A stretch of DNA of 64,000 nt from assembly GCF_003428625.2 (NCBI RefSeq), contig NZ_QVQT02000006.1:310001-374000 (forward strand). The letters are read 5' to 3'. Source of the stretch: Paracidobacterium acidisoli (GTDB lineage Bacteria; Acidobacteriota; Terriglobia; Terriglobales; Acidobacteriaceae). Of the stretch, positions 1 through 8,399 are shown piece by piece; within the stretch, counting starts at the first letter, position 1; the number at the start of each line of letters is the position of its first letter. The notes beneath the pieces are model-generated. The model had not been told where the DNA came from. It saw only the letters and a list, made by a program, of their open reading frames with translations, and ran no database searches. A program made the position numbers and the translations under genes.

Positions 1-428
1 CGGTGCCGGTCCACACCCCAGACGCGGTTGAGCGCGACCTCCAAAGGAAGAAAGACGCCCGACGACGAGATGAGCAGCATGACCACCGAGGTGACTTCGA
101 CCCCGCCCCTGGGATGGACCAGCAGGCTCATGTTGCGGACGACGAAATCCTGATTCGAGGGCAGAAAATAGCGCAGCATGTCGCCGATCACGTCGGTCAT
201 GGCGGTGGAGTGAAAGATGCGCTGCGCCACCGTGAACATCATCACGATGAAGGGAAAGAGGGAGAGGATGGCGTTTGCCGCCACGCTGAAGGCGTAGGTG
301 TGCACCTCGCTCTGGCTGAGATACCGGGCAAGCGAGACCACCAGCGGCCACTCGCCGGCCGGGAGCGCCGGGGGCCGGGGATGAAGCAGGACGGGCCCCT
401 TTTTCGGGGCGGGCTCTGCGATGGACAT
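1..428 (-). CDS. YihY/BrkB-family inner membrane protein, N-terminal part (truncated by window edge)
   Basis: The minus strand is open from an ATG at 428 to the left edge, giving 142 residues with no stop. The protein has a short Pro-rich cytoplasmic head, then a segment with AFSVAANAILSLFPFIVMMF (about residues 47-66), a second hydrophobic stretch VTSVVMLLISSSGVFLPL, and the motif ALNRVWGV. The hydrophobic first helix with conserved Leu-Phe-Pro and the Ala-Leu-Asn-Arg-x-Trp-Gly motif are typical of the YihY/BrkB family (formerly annotated RNase BN), integral membrane proteins of about 300 residues and unclear function. The remaining helices lie outside the window. Family call from motif recognition only. 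Confidence 0.75.
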   Translation of the reverse strand, partial: MSIAEPAPKKGPVLLHPRPPALPAGEWPLVVSLARYLSQSEVHTYAFSVAANAILSLFPFIVMMFTVAQRIFHSTAMTDVIGDMLRYFLPSNQDFVVRNMSLLVHPRGGVEVTSVVMLLISSSGVFLPLEVALNRVWGVDRH

Positions 429-879
429 GAAAACGGGGACTCCAGCTCTTATGCTACGGCATCCGGCCAGGGCGCCGGATGTTGCCCTCTGCGGCTTGCC
501 CGGGGGGAGGCGCTAAATGAAACGGGAATTTCAGATATGCCCGTTGCGGCGAATTCATGAATTCCATGGAATTCCATGCAAACTCTGAACTCTCAGGGAC
601 ACTGTACTTCGGTAACTAACAGGAAAATTTGCCTTTGTCCGCTATTTTTTACTTGCTTTGACTAAATTTTCCGGGCATAACTTGAGCACTGCTGTGTACC
701 AAAAGGACACAGCAAAGATGTGGAAGGCCGTTTTTGATGTTTTGGTTTTTTGTCTTCAGAGGTGACCTGGGTTCACATGAGCTGCCAAAGCGGCCGCGGC
801 GCGGCTGGCGAGGCGGCTTTTGGTGTCTTCAGGGTGCTTTTGAAGGCCAACCGGGGTTGTCTGAACAAAGGAGTCTGCC
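429..879. other. 451-bp intergenic region between divergent YihY-like gene and csp
   Basis: No convincing gene. It holds a cluster of three GAATTC hexamers at 551-574 that form two overlapping perfect palindromes (see repeat entry), an AT-richer stretch at 620-720 likely to hold the csp promoter (TTGACT at 658-663 and TTGCTT at 654-659 are possible -35 boxes, neither with a good -10), and a long csp leader. Within the leader the phrase TTTTGG...GTCTTCAGRGGTG occurs twice (about 739-763 and 817-836). A long structured leader is typical of cold-shock genes, but no cold-box sequence was recognised. Confidence 0.5.
551..574. repeat. Overlapping perfect palindromes built on three GAATTC hexamers
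   Basis: GAATTCATGAATTC (551-564) and GAATTCCATGGAATTC (559-574) are each perfect palindromes sharing one GAATTC. They sit about 120 bp upstream of the YihY-like start on the minus strand. The spacing of 8 and 10 bp between hexamers could suit a dimeric DNA-binding protein. No known operator was recognised. Confidence 0.6.
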
Positions 880-1086
880 GTGAAGGAACGTGGCGTTGTG
901 AAGTGGTTCAATGGAGCCAAGGGTTATGGGTTTATCCAGCGTTCGACCGGGGAGGATGTTTTCGTACACTTCTCCGCGATCCAGGACGCCGGATACAAGA
1001 CACTGAACGAGGGTGAATCAGTCGAATTTGAGTGCCAGCAGGGCCCCAAGGGCCTGAACGCGGCCAATGTAGAGCGCAGCGCCTGA
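880..1086 (+). CDS. Cold-shock domain protein (CspA family)
   Basis: A 68-residue single cold-shock domain: an OB-fold nucleic-acid chaperone that binds single-stranded RNA or DNA. The two RNA-binding motifs are plain: [12 protein letters not shown] (RNP1 region, residues 7-18) and VFVHFSAI (RNP2 region, about 27-34). Length matches the usual 65-70 residues. The start is GTG at 880 with AAAGGAG at 867-873 as ribosome site. It stands alone with a long leader and its own terminator hairpin at 1112-1143, so it is monocistronic. Whether it is cold-induced or constitutive cannot be told from sequence. Confidence 0.95.
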   Translation: MKERGVVKWFNGAKGYGFIQRSTGEDVFVHFSAIQDAGYKTLNEGESVEFECQQGPKGLNAANVERSA

Positions 1087-1111
1087 TCCCTGCAGGAACA
1101 TCGCTTCTGAG

Positions 1112-1143
1112 CGGCCTCCCCTGAGCGGGAGGCCGTCTCTCTC
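1112..1143 (+). terminator. Intrinsic terminator after csp
   Basis: Perfect 9-bp stem CGGCCTCCC / GGGAGGCCG (1112-1120 and 1127-1135) with a 6-nt loop, followed by TCTCTCTC. It lies between csp and the convergent queG stop at 1157. Confidence 0.75.
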
Positions 1144-1156
1144 TGCGCCGCATTCG

Positions 1157-2320
1157 TCAGGAACCGGCTTCGGTCGTATCGAGTGTGTGGATGGCCCAGC
1201 GGGCCGCATCGGCCAGAACCGGGTCGCCGTCCTCAAGCCAGCCGCGCAGCACCGGAAGATACTGCCTGCTTCCGCTGTTCCCCATCGCGATCGCGATATT
1301 GCGCCGGAAGCCGGCGAATTTTGCGCGCTTGACCGGTGAGCCGTAAAACCAGCGGCCGAAGCCGGCCTCATCCATCTCTGCCAGCCAGTCGAGGGCGGGA
1401 TTCACCAGCGCCTCGCGCGGGGTGAACTCCGGATCGGCGCTCACCGGAGCCCGGCGGTTCCAGGGACAGACATCCTGACAGATATCGCAGCCGAAGACCT
1501 GCCGCCCGATGCCGGAGCGCAGCTCTTCGGGAATCTCTCCGCGCTTTTCGATGGTCAGATAGGCGATGCAGCGGCTGGCGTCCATCTGGCGCGGCGCAGT
1601 CAGGGCCTGGGTGGGACAGGCGTCGATGCAGCGCGTGCAGCTTCCGCAGCGATCCGCGGCCGGGATCGACAGATGCTGCTGCGGCACGTCGAGCGAGGTG
1701 AGGATGACGCCGAGGAAGAGCCACGAGCCCAGCTTTTCGTGCAGCGTGCAGGTATTCTTTCCGGTCCAGCCGATGCCGGCGTAGCGGGCGTAGACGCGCT
1801 CGACGAGCGGCCCGGTGTCGATATAACAGCGCGACTCGAAGGGTCCGGCCTCGCGCTCGAGCAGAGTGCGCAGCGCTTCCAGACGCTTCAGCAGAACCTT
1901 GTGATAGTCAGCGGGCCTGCCGTCCGACCCGGTCTGCGCGTAGCGGGCGATCCAGCCCGCTCCCGGCGGCGGATTGTCGATCGAATGCGGCTGCCCGGAG
2001 TTGTAATTCGCCGCGCAGACGATCACCGACCGGACCCAGGGAAAGACCACACGCACGGAGGAGCGCACCAGACGGCCGGTTTCGTCGCGCCGCTTCAGGT
2101 ACTCCATTTCTCCGGCGCTGCCCGCGTCGATCCACTCCTCGTAACGGCGGCGCTCTTGGAGGTCTTCCGAAGAGCCGGGCTCGGGAGCAGCGGCGATGCC
2201 GGCGAGCACGAAGCCGGCCTCGCGGGCGAGATCACCGAGAAAAGAGTGCCAGGAGCGAGGGATGGAAGCGGACACACCGGCGGGCTGCGATAAAGCTGCG
2301 GCTGCCCGGTCGGCGGTCAT
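1157..2320 (-). CDS. queG: Epoxyqueuosine reductase QueG
   Basis: 387 residues, normal for QueG, the cobalamin-dependent enzyme that reduces epoxyqueuosine to queuosine at the wobble base of GUN-decoding tRNAs in the cytoplasm. It shows the N-terminal corrinoid-binding region with YIDTGPLVER (residues 167-176; the Asp is the likely proton donor), then two [4Fe-4S] motifs: CGSCTRCIDACP (Cys 225, 228, 231, 235) and Cys251 with CDICQDVCP (Cys 278, 281, 285). The C-terminal HEAT-like tail (WLEDGDPVLADAARWAIHTL) is present. Its ATG at 2320 overlaps the stop of the upstream glycosyltransferase in an ATGA, so the two are translationally coupled although unrelated in function. Confidence 0.95.
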   Translation of the reverse strand: MTADRAAAALSQPAGVSASIPRSWHSFLGDLAREAGFVLAGIAAAPEPGSSEDLQERRRYEEWIDAGSAGEMEYLKRRDETGRLVRSSVRVVFPWVRSVIVCAANYNSGQPHSIDNPPPGAGWIARYAQTGSDGRPADYHKVLLKRLEALRTLLEREAGPFESRCYIDTGPLVERVYARYAGIGWTGKNTCTLHEKLGSWLFLGVILTSLDVPQQHLSIPAADRCGSCTRCIDACPTQALTAPRQMDASRCIAYLTIEKRGEIPEELRSGIGRQVFGCDICQDVCPWNRRAPVSADPEFTPREALVNPALDWLAEMDEAGFGRWFYGSPVKRAKFAGFRRNIAIAMGNSGSRQYLPVLRGWLEDGDPVLADAARWAIHTLDTTEAGS

Positions 2321-3243
2321 GACGGCAGCGCTGCCTCCCGCTGCTTCGCCTCGTACAGCTTGGCGTCGATGAGGAAGCGGAACCAGAAGGACTGCAGCAC
2401 CCAGAAGATGAATCCTTCCATGCCGTCGAGGATGCCGAGACGGAAGAAGTACTGATAGAAGAAGAGCGCGAAGGGGCGCACGAAGAGCGGCAGGTCGCCG
2501 TATTTTTCGCGCCAGTAGCGCTTCTTCTCCACCGGATTGCCGGAGAGATTGCCTTCGACGCGCACTTCGTTCACGGTCTTGCTGCTGAGGGTCTCGGCCA
2601 CCTCGCCGTCGGACCAGCGGTTGTGCCGCGCGGTCCAGTCGGAGAGCGACATCTGAATGTCGTCGACCATAGAGCCGCCGAGCTGCGCCGTCGTCCCCTG
2701 CTTCACGTAGAAGTGCTGATCGTATTTGCGGTCTTCGCAGCGCCCCACGCCGGTGCGGAAGAGCCGCATGTGCCAGGTGGGCGACAGCGATCCGTGGCGC
2801 AGCACGCGGCCGAGGAAGCGCAGATAGCGCGCCAGGAAGAAGCCGCTCTGCGGCGGATCGTCGGGCAGGGCGAGAATCGCCTCCACCAGCTCATCGTTCA
2901 TCCATTCATCGGCATCGAGATGAAGCTGCCAAGCGCCGGCAATGGGCAGCGAATCAATGGCCCAGTTTCGCTGCGCGCCGTAATTCTCAAAGGCATGCTG
3001 ATGGATCTTCGCTCCGGCCGCTTCGGCGATCTTCAGCGTGCCGTCGGTGCTGAAGGAATCCACGCAGTGGATTTCGCCGGACACTCTGCGCGCCTGCGCC
3101 AGCGTTGCCGGCAGCGTATCGGCACAGTTAAACGTGAGAATGATGACGGTGGGTTTCACTGCTCCGATGGTAATACAGCCCTTTGCGCATTCTGATGAAC
3201 AACGGCACATGCGCGCGGCCTCTGCGCCGTTGCCTTCCTTCAC
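2317..3243 (-). CDS. Glycosyltransferase family 2, WaaE/KdtX-like
   Basis: Likely GT-A fold glycosyltransferase acting on lipopolysaccharide core or another surface glycan. The GT2 start VIILTFNCADTLPATL, the nucleotide-sugar region DSFSTDGTLKIAEAAGA, and the metal site LHLDADEW are clear, followed by a hydrophobic C-terminal segment (FFYQYFFRLGILDGMEGFIF) like that of the WaaE group. The ATG at 3243 has AGAGGA five bases upstream and gives 308 residues. A GTG at 3159 would give a 280-residue protein starting at the conserved domain, but its ribosome site is poorly spaced; the first 28 residues look unlike the family. It leads queG by a 4-bp overlap. Acceptor and donor sugars cannot be predicted. 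Confidence 0.8.
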   Translation of the reverse strand: MKEGNGAEAARMCRCSSECAKGCITIGAVKPTVIILTFNCADTLPATLAQARRVSGEIHCVDSFSTDGTLKIAEAAGAKIHQHAFENYGAQRNWAIDSLPIAGAWQLHLDADEWMNDELVEAILALPDDPPQSGFFLARYLRFLGRVLRHGSLSPTWHMRLFRTGVGRCEDRKYDQHFYVKQGTTAQLGGSMVDDIQMSLSDWTARHNRWSDGEVAETLSSKTVNEVRVEGNLSGNPVEKKRYWREKYGDLPLFVRPFALFFYQYFFRLGILDGMEGFIFWVLQSFWFRFLIDAKLYEAKQREAALPS

Positions 3244-3365
3244 TCAATCCTCTAGTATCAAGGTAATCACCGCACTCCCTCCGCGGCAGAGCCTTCTTTC
3301 GCGGGATGCGGCATTCACTGCCGCGATCTGTAAAGCCTCTTTCGGAGCGATTGAGACATATCCAG

Positions 3366-4325
3366 ATGATGCGCATTCTCGTTACCGGAGCAGCCGGTTT
3401 CCTCGGATCTCATCTTACCGACGCCCTGCTCGCGGAGGGACACTCCGTCCTCGGCGTCGACAATCTCTGCACCGGCTCGCTGGCCAATCTGAGCCATCTG
3501 AAGCACGAATCGCGCTTCGAGTTTGCCGAGCACGATATCTGCACGCCCTTTGATTTCGGCCGTGTCGGCTACGTCTTCAACTTTGCCTCGCCGGCCAGCC
3601 CCGTCGATTACTCGCGGCTCGGGCCGGAGACTCTCGCAGTCGGCTCCGACGGCACGAAGAACGCGCTTGAAGTGGCGAAGAAGTACGGCGCGAAGTTTCT
3701 GCACGCCTCCACCTCGGAGTGCTATGGCGATCCCGATGTGCATCCGCAGACGGAAGACTACTGGGGCCACGTCAACCCGATCGGGCCGCGCTCGGTATAC
3801 GACGAGGCCAAGCGCTTCTCCGAGGCGCTGATCATGGCCTACTACCGCTACTACGGCGTGGACACGCACCTGGTGCGCATCTTCAATACGTACGGGCCAC
3901 GGTTACAGAAGAACGACGGCCGCGTGATCTCGAACTTCGTCATGCAGGCGCTGCGCGGCGAAGATCTGACCGTCTACGGCGACGGCGGACAGACGCGCAG
4001 CTTTTGCTATGTCTCCGATGAGGTTGCGGGCATCCTCGGCCTCTCGGGCACGGATGAGCATCTGCCGGTGAATGTGGGCAACCCGCATGAGTGGACGATC
4101 CTGGAATGCGCGAAGGCGGTGCTGAAGGTGACCGGCTCGGCGAGCCGCATCGTCTACCATCCGCTGCCGGAGGACGATCCGATGCAGCGCCAGCCGGACA
4201 TCACGAAGGCGAAGACTCTCTTTGGATGGGAGCCGAAGGTCGATCTCGAAACCGGTCTGCGGCTCAGCCTCGAATACTTCCGGAGCTGCCTCACCGAAGA
4301 GACCGCCGACCTGAAGATGGCGTAG
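3366..4325 (+). CDS. NAD-dependent sugar-nucleotide epimerase/decarboxylase, UDP-xylose synthase-like
   Basis: Extended short-chain dehydrogenase. The NAD site [10 protein letters not shown] is at the N-terminus, the Thr/Ser and Tyr-x-x-x-Lys catalytic set is seen in [10 protein letters not shown] and YDEAKR, and the family motifs [20 protein letters not shown] and [20 protein letters not shown] match UDP-glucuronate decarboxylases, which make UDP-xylose for surface polysaccharides. About 320 residues, as expected. Two ATGs, 3366 and 3369, fit the domain start; the frame stays open upstream to 3306 but that part is not conserved-looking. No strong ribosome site precedes it. UDP-glucose 4-epimerase or dTDP-glucose dehydratase activity is less likely on motif grounds. 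Confidence 0.85.
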   Translation: MMRILVTGAAGFLGSHLTDALLAEGHSVLGVDNLCTGSLANLSHLKHESRFEFAEHDICTPFDFGRVGYVFNFASPASPVDYSRLGPETLAVGSDGTKNALEVAKKYGAKFLHASTSECYGDPDVHPQTEDYWGHVNPIGPRSVYDEAKRFSEALIMAYYRYYGVDTHLVRIFNTYGPRLQKNDGRVISNFVMQALRGEDLTVYGDGGQTRSFCYVSDEVAGILGLSGTDEHLPVNVGNPHEWTILECAKAVLKVTGSASRIVYHPLPEDDPMQRQPDITKAKTLFGWEPKVDLETGLRLSLEYFRSCLTEETADLKMA

Positions 4326-4359
4326 TCCTTCCTCTGAAAACCGTTTAGCTCTTCACTTT

Positions 4360-4388
4360 CAGGCCTCGTCGATACCTCACGAGGCCTG
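4360..4388. terminator. Perfect 10-bp hairpin between convergent genes
   Basis: CAGGCCTCGT (4360-4369) pairs perfectly with ACGAGGCCTG (4379-4388) around a 9-nt loop, 35 bp after the epimerase stop and before the convergent piuC stop. There is no clear U-tract, so it may be a factor-assisted or bidirectional terminator. Confidence 0.55.
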
Positions 4389-4534
4389 ATCTGCATACAC
4401 GCTCTTTCAGGCGCGGATGCGGCGGCTGTTGAGAAACCTTCTGCCCGCCAGCAGAAACCCGGTGAAGCATGCCCACGGCGCAGCCGGTGATCAGATGCAT
4501 CCAGGAGAGCAGCCGTCTTGCCCGCATGCCGCCT

Positions 4535-5215
4535 TTACACTTCCGCCCAGTGACGCAGCAGGTTGTGATAAATGCCCGTCAGCTTCACGGCGTTCGGCGA
4601 GCCCGGGGTCTCGGCGCTGATCCGCTGAATGACGGAGTCGAGATCGAAGAGCAGCGTGCGCGAGCTGTCGGCGCGCACCATGCTCTGTATCCAGAAGAAG
4701 GAGCAGGTGCGGGCTCCGCGCGTGACGGGACGGACATGGTGCAGGCTCGACGAGGGGTAGAGCACCATGTGGCCGGCGGGCAGCTTTGCGGAGTGGATGC
4801 CGTAAGTGTCCTCGATGACCAGCTCGCCGCCTTCGTATTCGTCCGGCTCGCAGAAGAAGAGCGTTGCCGAGAGATCGCTGCGCACGCGATGCGAAGTGCC
4901 CTTGAGATGGCGGATGGCGTTGTCCACATGGGTGCCGAAGGACTGGCCGCCGCTGTAGCGGTTGAAGAGCGGCGGGAAGACCTTCATCGGCAGCGCGGCG
5001 GAGACGAAGAGAGGGTTCTGGCCGAGCACCTGCAGAATCTGCTCGCCCAGCTCCACCGCGACGGGATGGCCCTCGGGGATCTGAGCGTTGTTCTTGGCCA
5101 TCGCGGACTGATGTCCGGCGGTGACGCGGCCATCCACCCATTCGGCAGATTCGAGCTTCTGGCGCGCGGCGGTGATCTGCTCGCGCGTCAATACATCAGG
5201 GATCGTTAAGAGCAT
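4535..5215 (-). CDS. PiuC/YbiX-type Fe(II)/2-oxoglutarate-dependent hydroxylase
   Basis: 226 residues, the usual size of PKHD-type hydroxylases (PiuC, YbiX). The iron ligands are visible: HVDNA (His and Asp, about residues 97-99) and the distal HH in [15 protein letters not shown], whose Arg would bind 2-oxoglutarate. In proteobacteria these genes are co-located with catecholate siderophore receptors (fiu-ybiX); here too a siderophore receptor lies 200 bp upstream on the same strand, supporting a role in iron acquisition, substrate unknown. The start ATG at 5215 gives the conserved [10 protein letters not shown] beginning. REP-like hairpins separate it from the receptor gene. Confidence 0.9.
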   Translation of the reverse strand: MLLTIPDVLTREQITAARQKLESAEWVDGRVTAGHQSAMAKNNAQIPEGHPVAVELGEQILQVLGQNPLFVSAALPMKVFPPLFNRYSGGQSFGTHVDNAIRHLKGTSHRVRSDLSATLFFCEPDEYEGGELVIEDTYGIHSAKLPAGHMVLYPSSSLHHVRPVTRGARTCSFFWIQSMVRADSSRTLLFDLDSVIQRISAETPGSPNAVKLTGIYHNLLRHWAEV

Positions 5216-5286
5216 CGTTGTTCCTTAAACACGGCTATGCGAAGCGTTGTCCGTGGAGTGTTTTATATGCTGACTGGAGAAAGGCC

Positions 5287-5340
5287 CGGGGCTAAAAGCC
5301 CCGATTCTTCTCCCGTGGTATTCACCGGGCTAAAGCCCGG
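5287..5340. repeat. Two REP-like GC-rich hairpins between receptor and piuC
   Basis: CGGGGCTAAAAGCCCCG (5287-5303) and CCGGGCTAAAGCCCGG (5325-5340) are two related palindromes, each followed within a few bases by TTCT. They resemble short dispersed hairpin repeats. A further stem, ACTGCGCG with CGCGCAGT (about 5381-5412), lies next to the receptor stop and may be its terminator. They may stabilise or end the receptor transcript. Confidence 0.6.
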
Positions 5341-5415
5341 GGCTTCTACCGATTCAAGCGACCTGAAACACATTTGTCTGACTGCGCGAAGCGCGTATCG
5401 CCGGACGCGCAGTTC

Positions 5416-7938
5416 CTAGAATTTGAATTTCAGGCCGAAGTCGGCCGAGGCTCCCGCGCCGGGAACCACGTGGGCCGGGTGCAGCTGATCAAGATAGAAG
5501 CGGTCGGTCAGGTTGTTGACGTTGGCCTGCAGCGCGATGCGGTCGTTGATGTCGTACTTCGCCATCGCATTGAAGGTCCAGTACTGCGGCGCCGTTTCAA
5601 GCGAAGAGAGCGAAGTCAGCGTGGTGCTGTTGGCGTCGCGTTTGCCCACGAAGTTGCCGCCCGCGCCGACCTCGAATCCGCGCGGCAGACGGTACTCGGT
5701 CCACAGATTGAACATATTTTCCGGCACGTTCTGCAATGGCAGACCGATGGCCGCGGGATAGTTCTTGAGCGTGACCGGCGAGTTCAGCGTCTCGCTGTGC
5801 AGGAAGGTGTAGCTGGTCAGCAGCTCCCAGCGGTCGGTGACGTGGCCCTGGATCACGCCCTCGGCTCCATCCACGCGCTGGCTGCCGGCAAGCACGTCGA
5901 TGGACGAGTCGGTCGGACTGGGCTCGAGTACGTTCTGGCGGTTGGTGCGGAAGAGCGCGCCGCGCACGGTGACCTTGCCGTTGTTCACGTCCCACTTGCT
6001 GCCCAGCTCGTAGGTTTCGTTCTGTTCCGGAGGCACGGCAAAGGTCGCGGCGGTGAGCGAGAGCGACTCGGCGGAGGGATCGAAGGAGGTGCCGTAATCG
6101 AAGTAGACGCTGCCGTTCGGCTTCGGCTTGTAGACCAGCGCCGCGCGCCAGGTGCCCTTGTTCAGATCCTGCTCAAAATTGTTATACGAGGGAGCGCCGA
6201 CCGGCGCGCCGGTCTTCGGATAGACCCAGGTGATGGTATCCACGTTGGCGTCGAAGTGGTCGAGGCGGATGCCGCCGCTGAGCTGCCACTGCGGGCCGAA
6301 GTCGAAGGTGTCGAGCAGATAGGTTGCGGCGCTGAAGGCCGCGGTGTGGTTCTGCGTGTTGGGGTAGAGCGTTCCGGAAAAGGACTGATCCTCGTCGGGA
6401 TGAAGCAGGCTGGCCGCCGGCACGGTGTTCAGCATGGTGACCGGATTGACGTAGCGCCCGCGCGTGGGATCGGAGCTTTCGCGTCCGCCCTCGGCGCCGA
6501 TGACCGCGGTCTGGCGAATACCGAGCAGCTTGCCGGTATACGTGAAGTCGGCCTGGTCCCAGAGCTCGGCTTCATCGCTGATGCCCTGAAGCTGATTGCG
6601 GTTGACCATCACCTGATCGAGCGGCGTCTGCGGCGTGATGGTTCCGGAGCTCGCGTTGTTTACCTGCGGCTCGGTGATCTGCCATTTGCGCTCGTAGTGG
6701 GCATAGCGGGCGACGTTGCGCAGCAGGCCGTGGCCATCCACGTCGTGCTCAAGGCGAATGGTGCCGATGTCGACGTTGGTGCGCAGATAGTTGTCGTGCT
6801 TAAAGCCGTAATAGTTTTGGCGCGCAACGGGAGCGACATGTCCGAAGTACCAGGGAATGCCGTAGTCGGGGATATCGTCTTCCTGCTGATGCAGGGCGCT
6901 GGCGATCAGCCGCGTCGGCGTGTTGAGACCGACAGCAAAGGTGGGCGCGACGCCGTAGCGACGGTTGGTGGTCACGTCGCGCTGCGCCACATTCGAGTCG
7001 TTGCCCATGAAATTCAGACGGAAGGCTGCGCCGTCGGCGATGTGCGGCAGCGGCTCGTTGATATCTCCGGTAAAGCGGCGGGTGAGATCGGTGCCCAGCC
7101 CCGCGTCGAAGACCATGAAGGGCCGAAGCTGCGCGACCTTGCTCTCCTGATTGATGACGCCGCCGGTCGAACCGCGTCCGAACTCGACGCCGGCCGGCCC
7201 TTCGAGCACGTCGATCTGCTCGTAGTTGAAGGGATCGCGATAGTAGCTGCCGAAGTCGCGCACGCCGTCGAGGAAGATGTCGTCCTGCGCGGAGAAGCCG
7301 CGGATGGTGAGGTTGTCGCCCTGCAGCGCGCCCTCGCCGGCGGCGAGGCTGATGCCGGGCGAGTTGCGCAGCGCGTCGCGGAAGGTGCTGACGCCCTGGT
7401 CGGCCAGAATGTCTTTGGAGATGGTATTGACCGCCTGCGGCGTATCGAGCAGCGGGCCGGTGAACTTGCTGAGGGCGATGCTGTCTCCGGCAACCGCGTT
7501 CACCTGCACGGACTGCGTGCTGCGCAGGCCGATGGTGACGGAGCCGGAGTTGTCGATGGAGAAGTCGAGACCGGTGCCGGAGAGAAGCTGCTTCAGCGCC
7601 TGCTGCTCGGTGTAAAGGCCGGTGACGCCCTGCGAGCGGAAGCCGGGGACCGTCTCCTGGGGGAGGGTATAGGAGACGGTCACGCCGCACTCGTTGCCGA
7701 ACTGCTTCAGCGCCTGATCGAGCGGTCCTGCCGCAATGTCGAAGCGCCGCACCGGAAGCTGCGCCTGGCTGCCTCCGCTTTTGCCGCTCTGCGGAGCGGT
7801 CTGGGCCAGCACCGCTTTGCCGCCACCGACGGCCGTCCAGGCCGCGATGGTGCCCATCGCCAGCCAGGCTCTGTGCCCGCTCAATCTGTTTCTGCGTGTC
7901 TTCTTCTGTACTGCGCGCTTCTCAGACTTTCTGCTCAC
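5416..7938 (-). CDS. TonB-dependent siderophore receptor with N-terminal STN domain
   Basis: 840 residues. A Lys/Arg-rich start and hydrophobic core ending AVLAQT (about residue 46) form a signal peptide. Residues 67-117 are an STN domain (RFDIAAGPLDQALKQF ... YTEQQALKQLL), the signalling module of receptors that talk to FecR-type anti-sigma factors. The plug follows (LLDTPQAVNTISKDIL, LTIRGF, EVLEGPAGVEFGRG-like segment), then the 22-strand barrel ending in Phe. It imports ferric siderophores across the outer membrane with TonB-ExbBD. Start is GTG at 7938 with GGGGAGAGGG just upstream. No fecI/fecR pair is nearby, so the STN partner must be elsewhere, if any. I found no convincing Fur box in its 5' region. 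Confidence 0.93.
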   Translation of the reverse strand: MSRKSEKRAVQKKTRRNRLSGHRAWLAMGTIAAWTAVGGGKAVLAQTAPQSGKSGGSQAQLPVRRFDIAAGPLDQALKQFGNECGVTVSYTLPQETVPGFRSQGVTGLYTEQQALKQLLSGTGLDFSIDNSGSVTIGLRSTQSVQVNAVAGDSIALSKFTGPLLDTPQAVNTISKDILADQGVSTFRDALRNSPGISLAAGEGALQGDNLTIRGFSAQDDIFLDGVRDFGSYYRDPFNYEQIDVLEGPAGVEFGRGSTGGVINQESKVAQLRPFMVFDAGLGTDLTRRFTGDINEPLPHIADGAAFRLNFMGNDSNVAQRDVTTNRRYGVAPTFAVGLNTPTRLIASALHQQEDDIPDYGIPWYFGHVAPVARQNYYGFKHDNYLRTNVDIGTIRLEHDVDGHGLLRNVARYAHYERKWQITEPQVNNASSGTITPQTPLDQVMVNRNQLQGISDEAELWDQADFTYTGKLLGIRQTAVIGAEGGRESSDPTRGRYVNPVTMLNTVPAASLLHPDEDQSFSGTLYPNTQNHTAAFSAATYLLDTFDFGPQWQLSGGIRLDHFDANVDTITWVYPKTGAPVGAPSYNNFEQDLNKGTWRAALVYKPKPNGSVYFDYGTSFDPSAESLSLTAATFAVPPEQNETYELGSKWDVNNGKVTVRGALFRTNRQNVLEPSPTDSSIDVLAGSQRVDGAEGVIQGHVTDRWELLTSYTFLHSETLNSPVTLKNYPAAIGLPLQNVPENMFNLWTEYRLPRGFEVGAGGNFVGKRDANSTTLTSLSSLETAPQYWTFNAMAKYDINDRIALQANVNNLTDRFYLDQLHPAHVVPGAGASADFGLKFKF

Positions 7939-8333
7939 GTCCCTCTCCCCGTACTGCGCTTACGGAGCCGGACGGAGGCGCACAGCCAGCCGCCCCGGCT
8001 CAAACCATGGGTTGAAAGCACTGAGGCGCGGCCCTATAGTGAAGGAAGCCCGCTGCCGTCAGGCCGTGGTCATCGGGTCCTCGCGCTTATCTCTGCCAGG
8101 AGTCTTCGCGGGGACCTGCCTGCAATTTCGCTGTAACCGAATCACGGTGATGCCGAATATGAACCGGCTGTCATCTTTCAAACTGAATATACGACAAGTT
8201 TAGTCCTCATTCAACTGCCTGCGCAGCTTTTCTCGCTCATTACAAAAAAATTGCGCTTTTTCTGCGCCTGGAGTGCCTGGCTGTCTTTCTTCTCTGCCGG
8301 GAGAGCGCCGATCAGGAAAACTTTGATTTTGTC

Positions 8334-8362
8334 TTGACAAGGAGTGAGATATGGAGTTTTAT
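8334..8362 (+). promoter_or_regulatory. Sigma-70-type promoter of arsR
   Basis: TTGACA (8334-8339), 17-bp spacer, TTTTAT (8357-8362). The start of transcription would fall near 8369, inside the operator palindromes. Confidence 0.65.
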
Positions 8363-8371
8363 TTAACTCAT

Positions 8372-8397
8372 TGGTTATTTAACCAGATGGTTTTTAA
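8372..8397. promoter_or_regulatory. ArsR-type operator: two overlapping inverted repeats
   Basis: TGGTTA-TT-TAACCA (8372-8385) is a perfect inverted repeat; its right half is reused in TTTAACCA-GA-TGGTTTTTAA (8378-8397). The motif lies between the -10 box and the arsR ATG, where a repressor would block transcription. TTAACCA/TGGTTAA half-sites are the kind bound by SdpR-like ArsR repressors paired with SRPBCC genes. Autoregulation is inferred. Confidence 0.65.
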
Positions 8398-8399
8398 CG

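Larger units (their letters stand above)
7939..8399. other. 461-bp divergent intergenic region, siderophore receptor / arsR
   Basis: No gene recognised. The right end carries the arsR promoter and operator (separate entries). The left part must hold the receptor promoter on the minus strand; I could not assign it. A search by eye for a GATAATGATAATCATTATC-like Fur box gave nothing better than scattered AT-rich fragments around 8155-8200. Confidence 0.4.

Noticed and set aside
551-574. EcoRI and NcoI sites as a cloning artefact
   Set aside because: Sequence on both sides continues as normal genome, so no vector junction is seen.
750-1016. 88-codon frame over the csp leader and start
   Set aside because: Overlaps csp out of frame and has no recognised motif.
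4345-4527. 60-codon minus-strand frame after piuC
   Set aside because: Includes the hairpin at 4360-4388, has no ribosome site and no recognised motif; a PepSY remnant was considered but not supported.
5374-8136. 920-codon open frame on the plus strand
   Set aside because: It lies fully antisense to the TonB receptor gene, whose protein has clear domains; high GC gives long shadow frames.
7939-8399. Fur box upstream of the siderophore receptor
   Set aside because: No 19-bp match of useful quality was found by eye.
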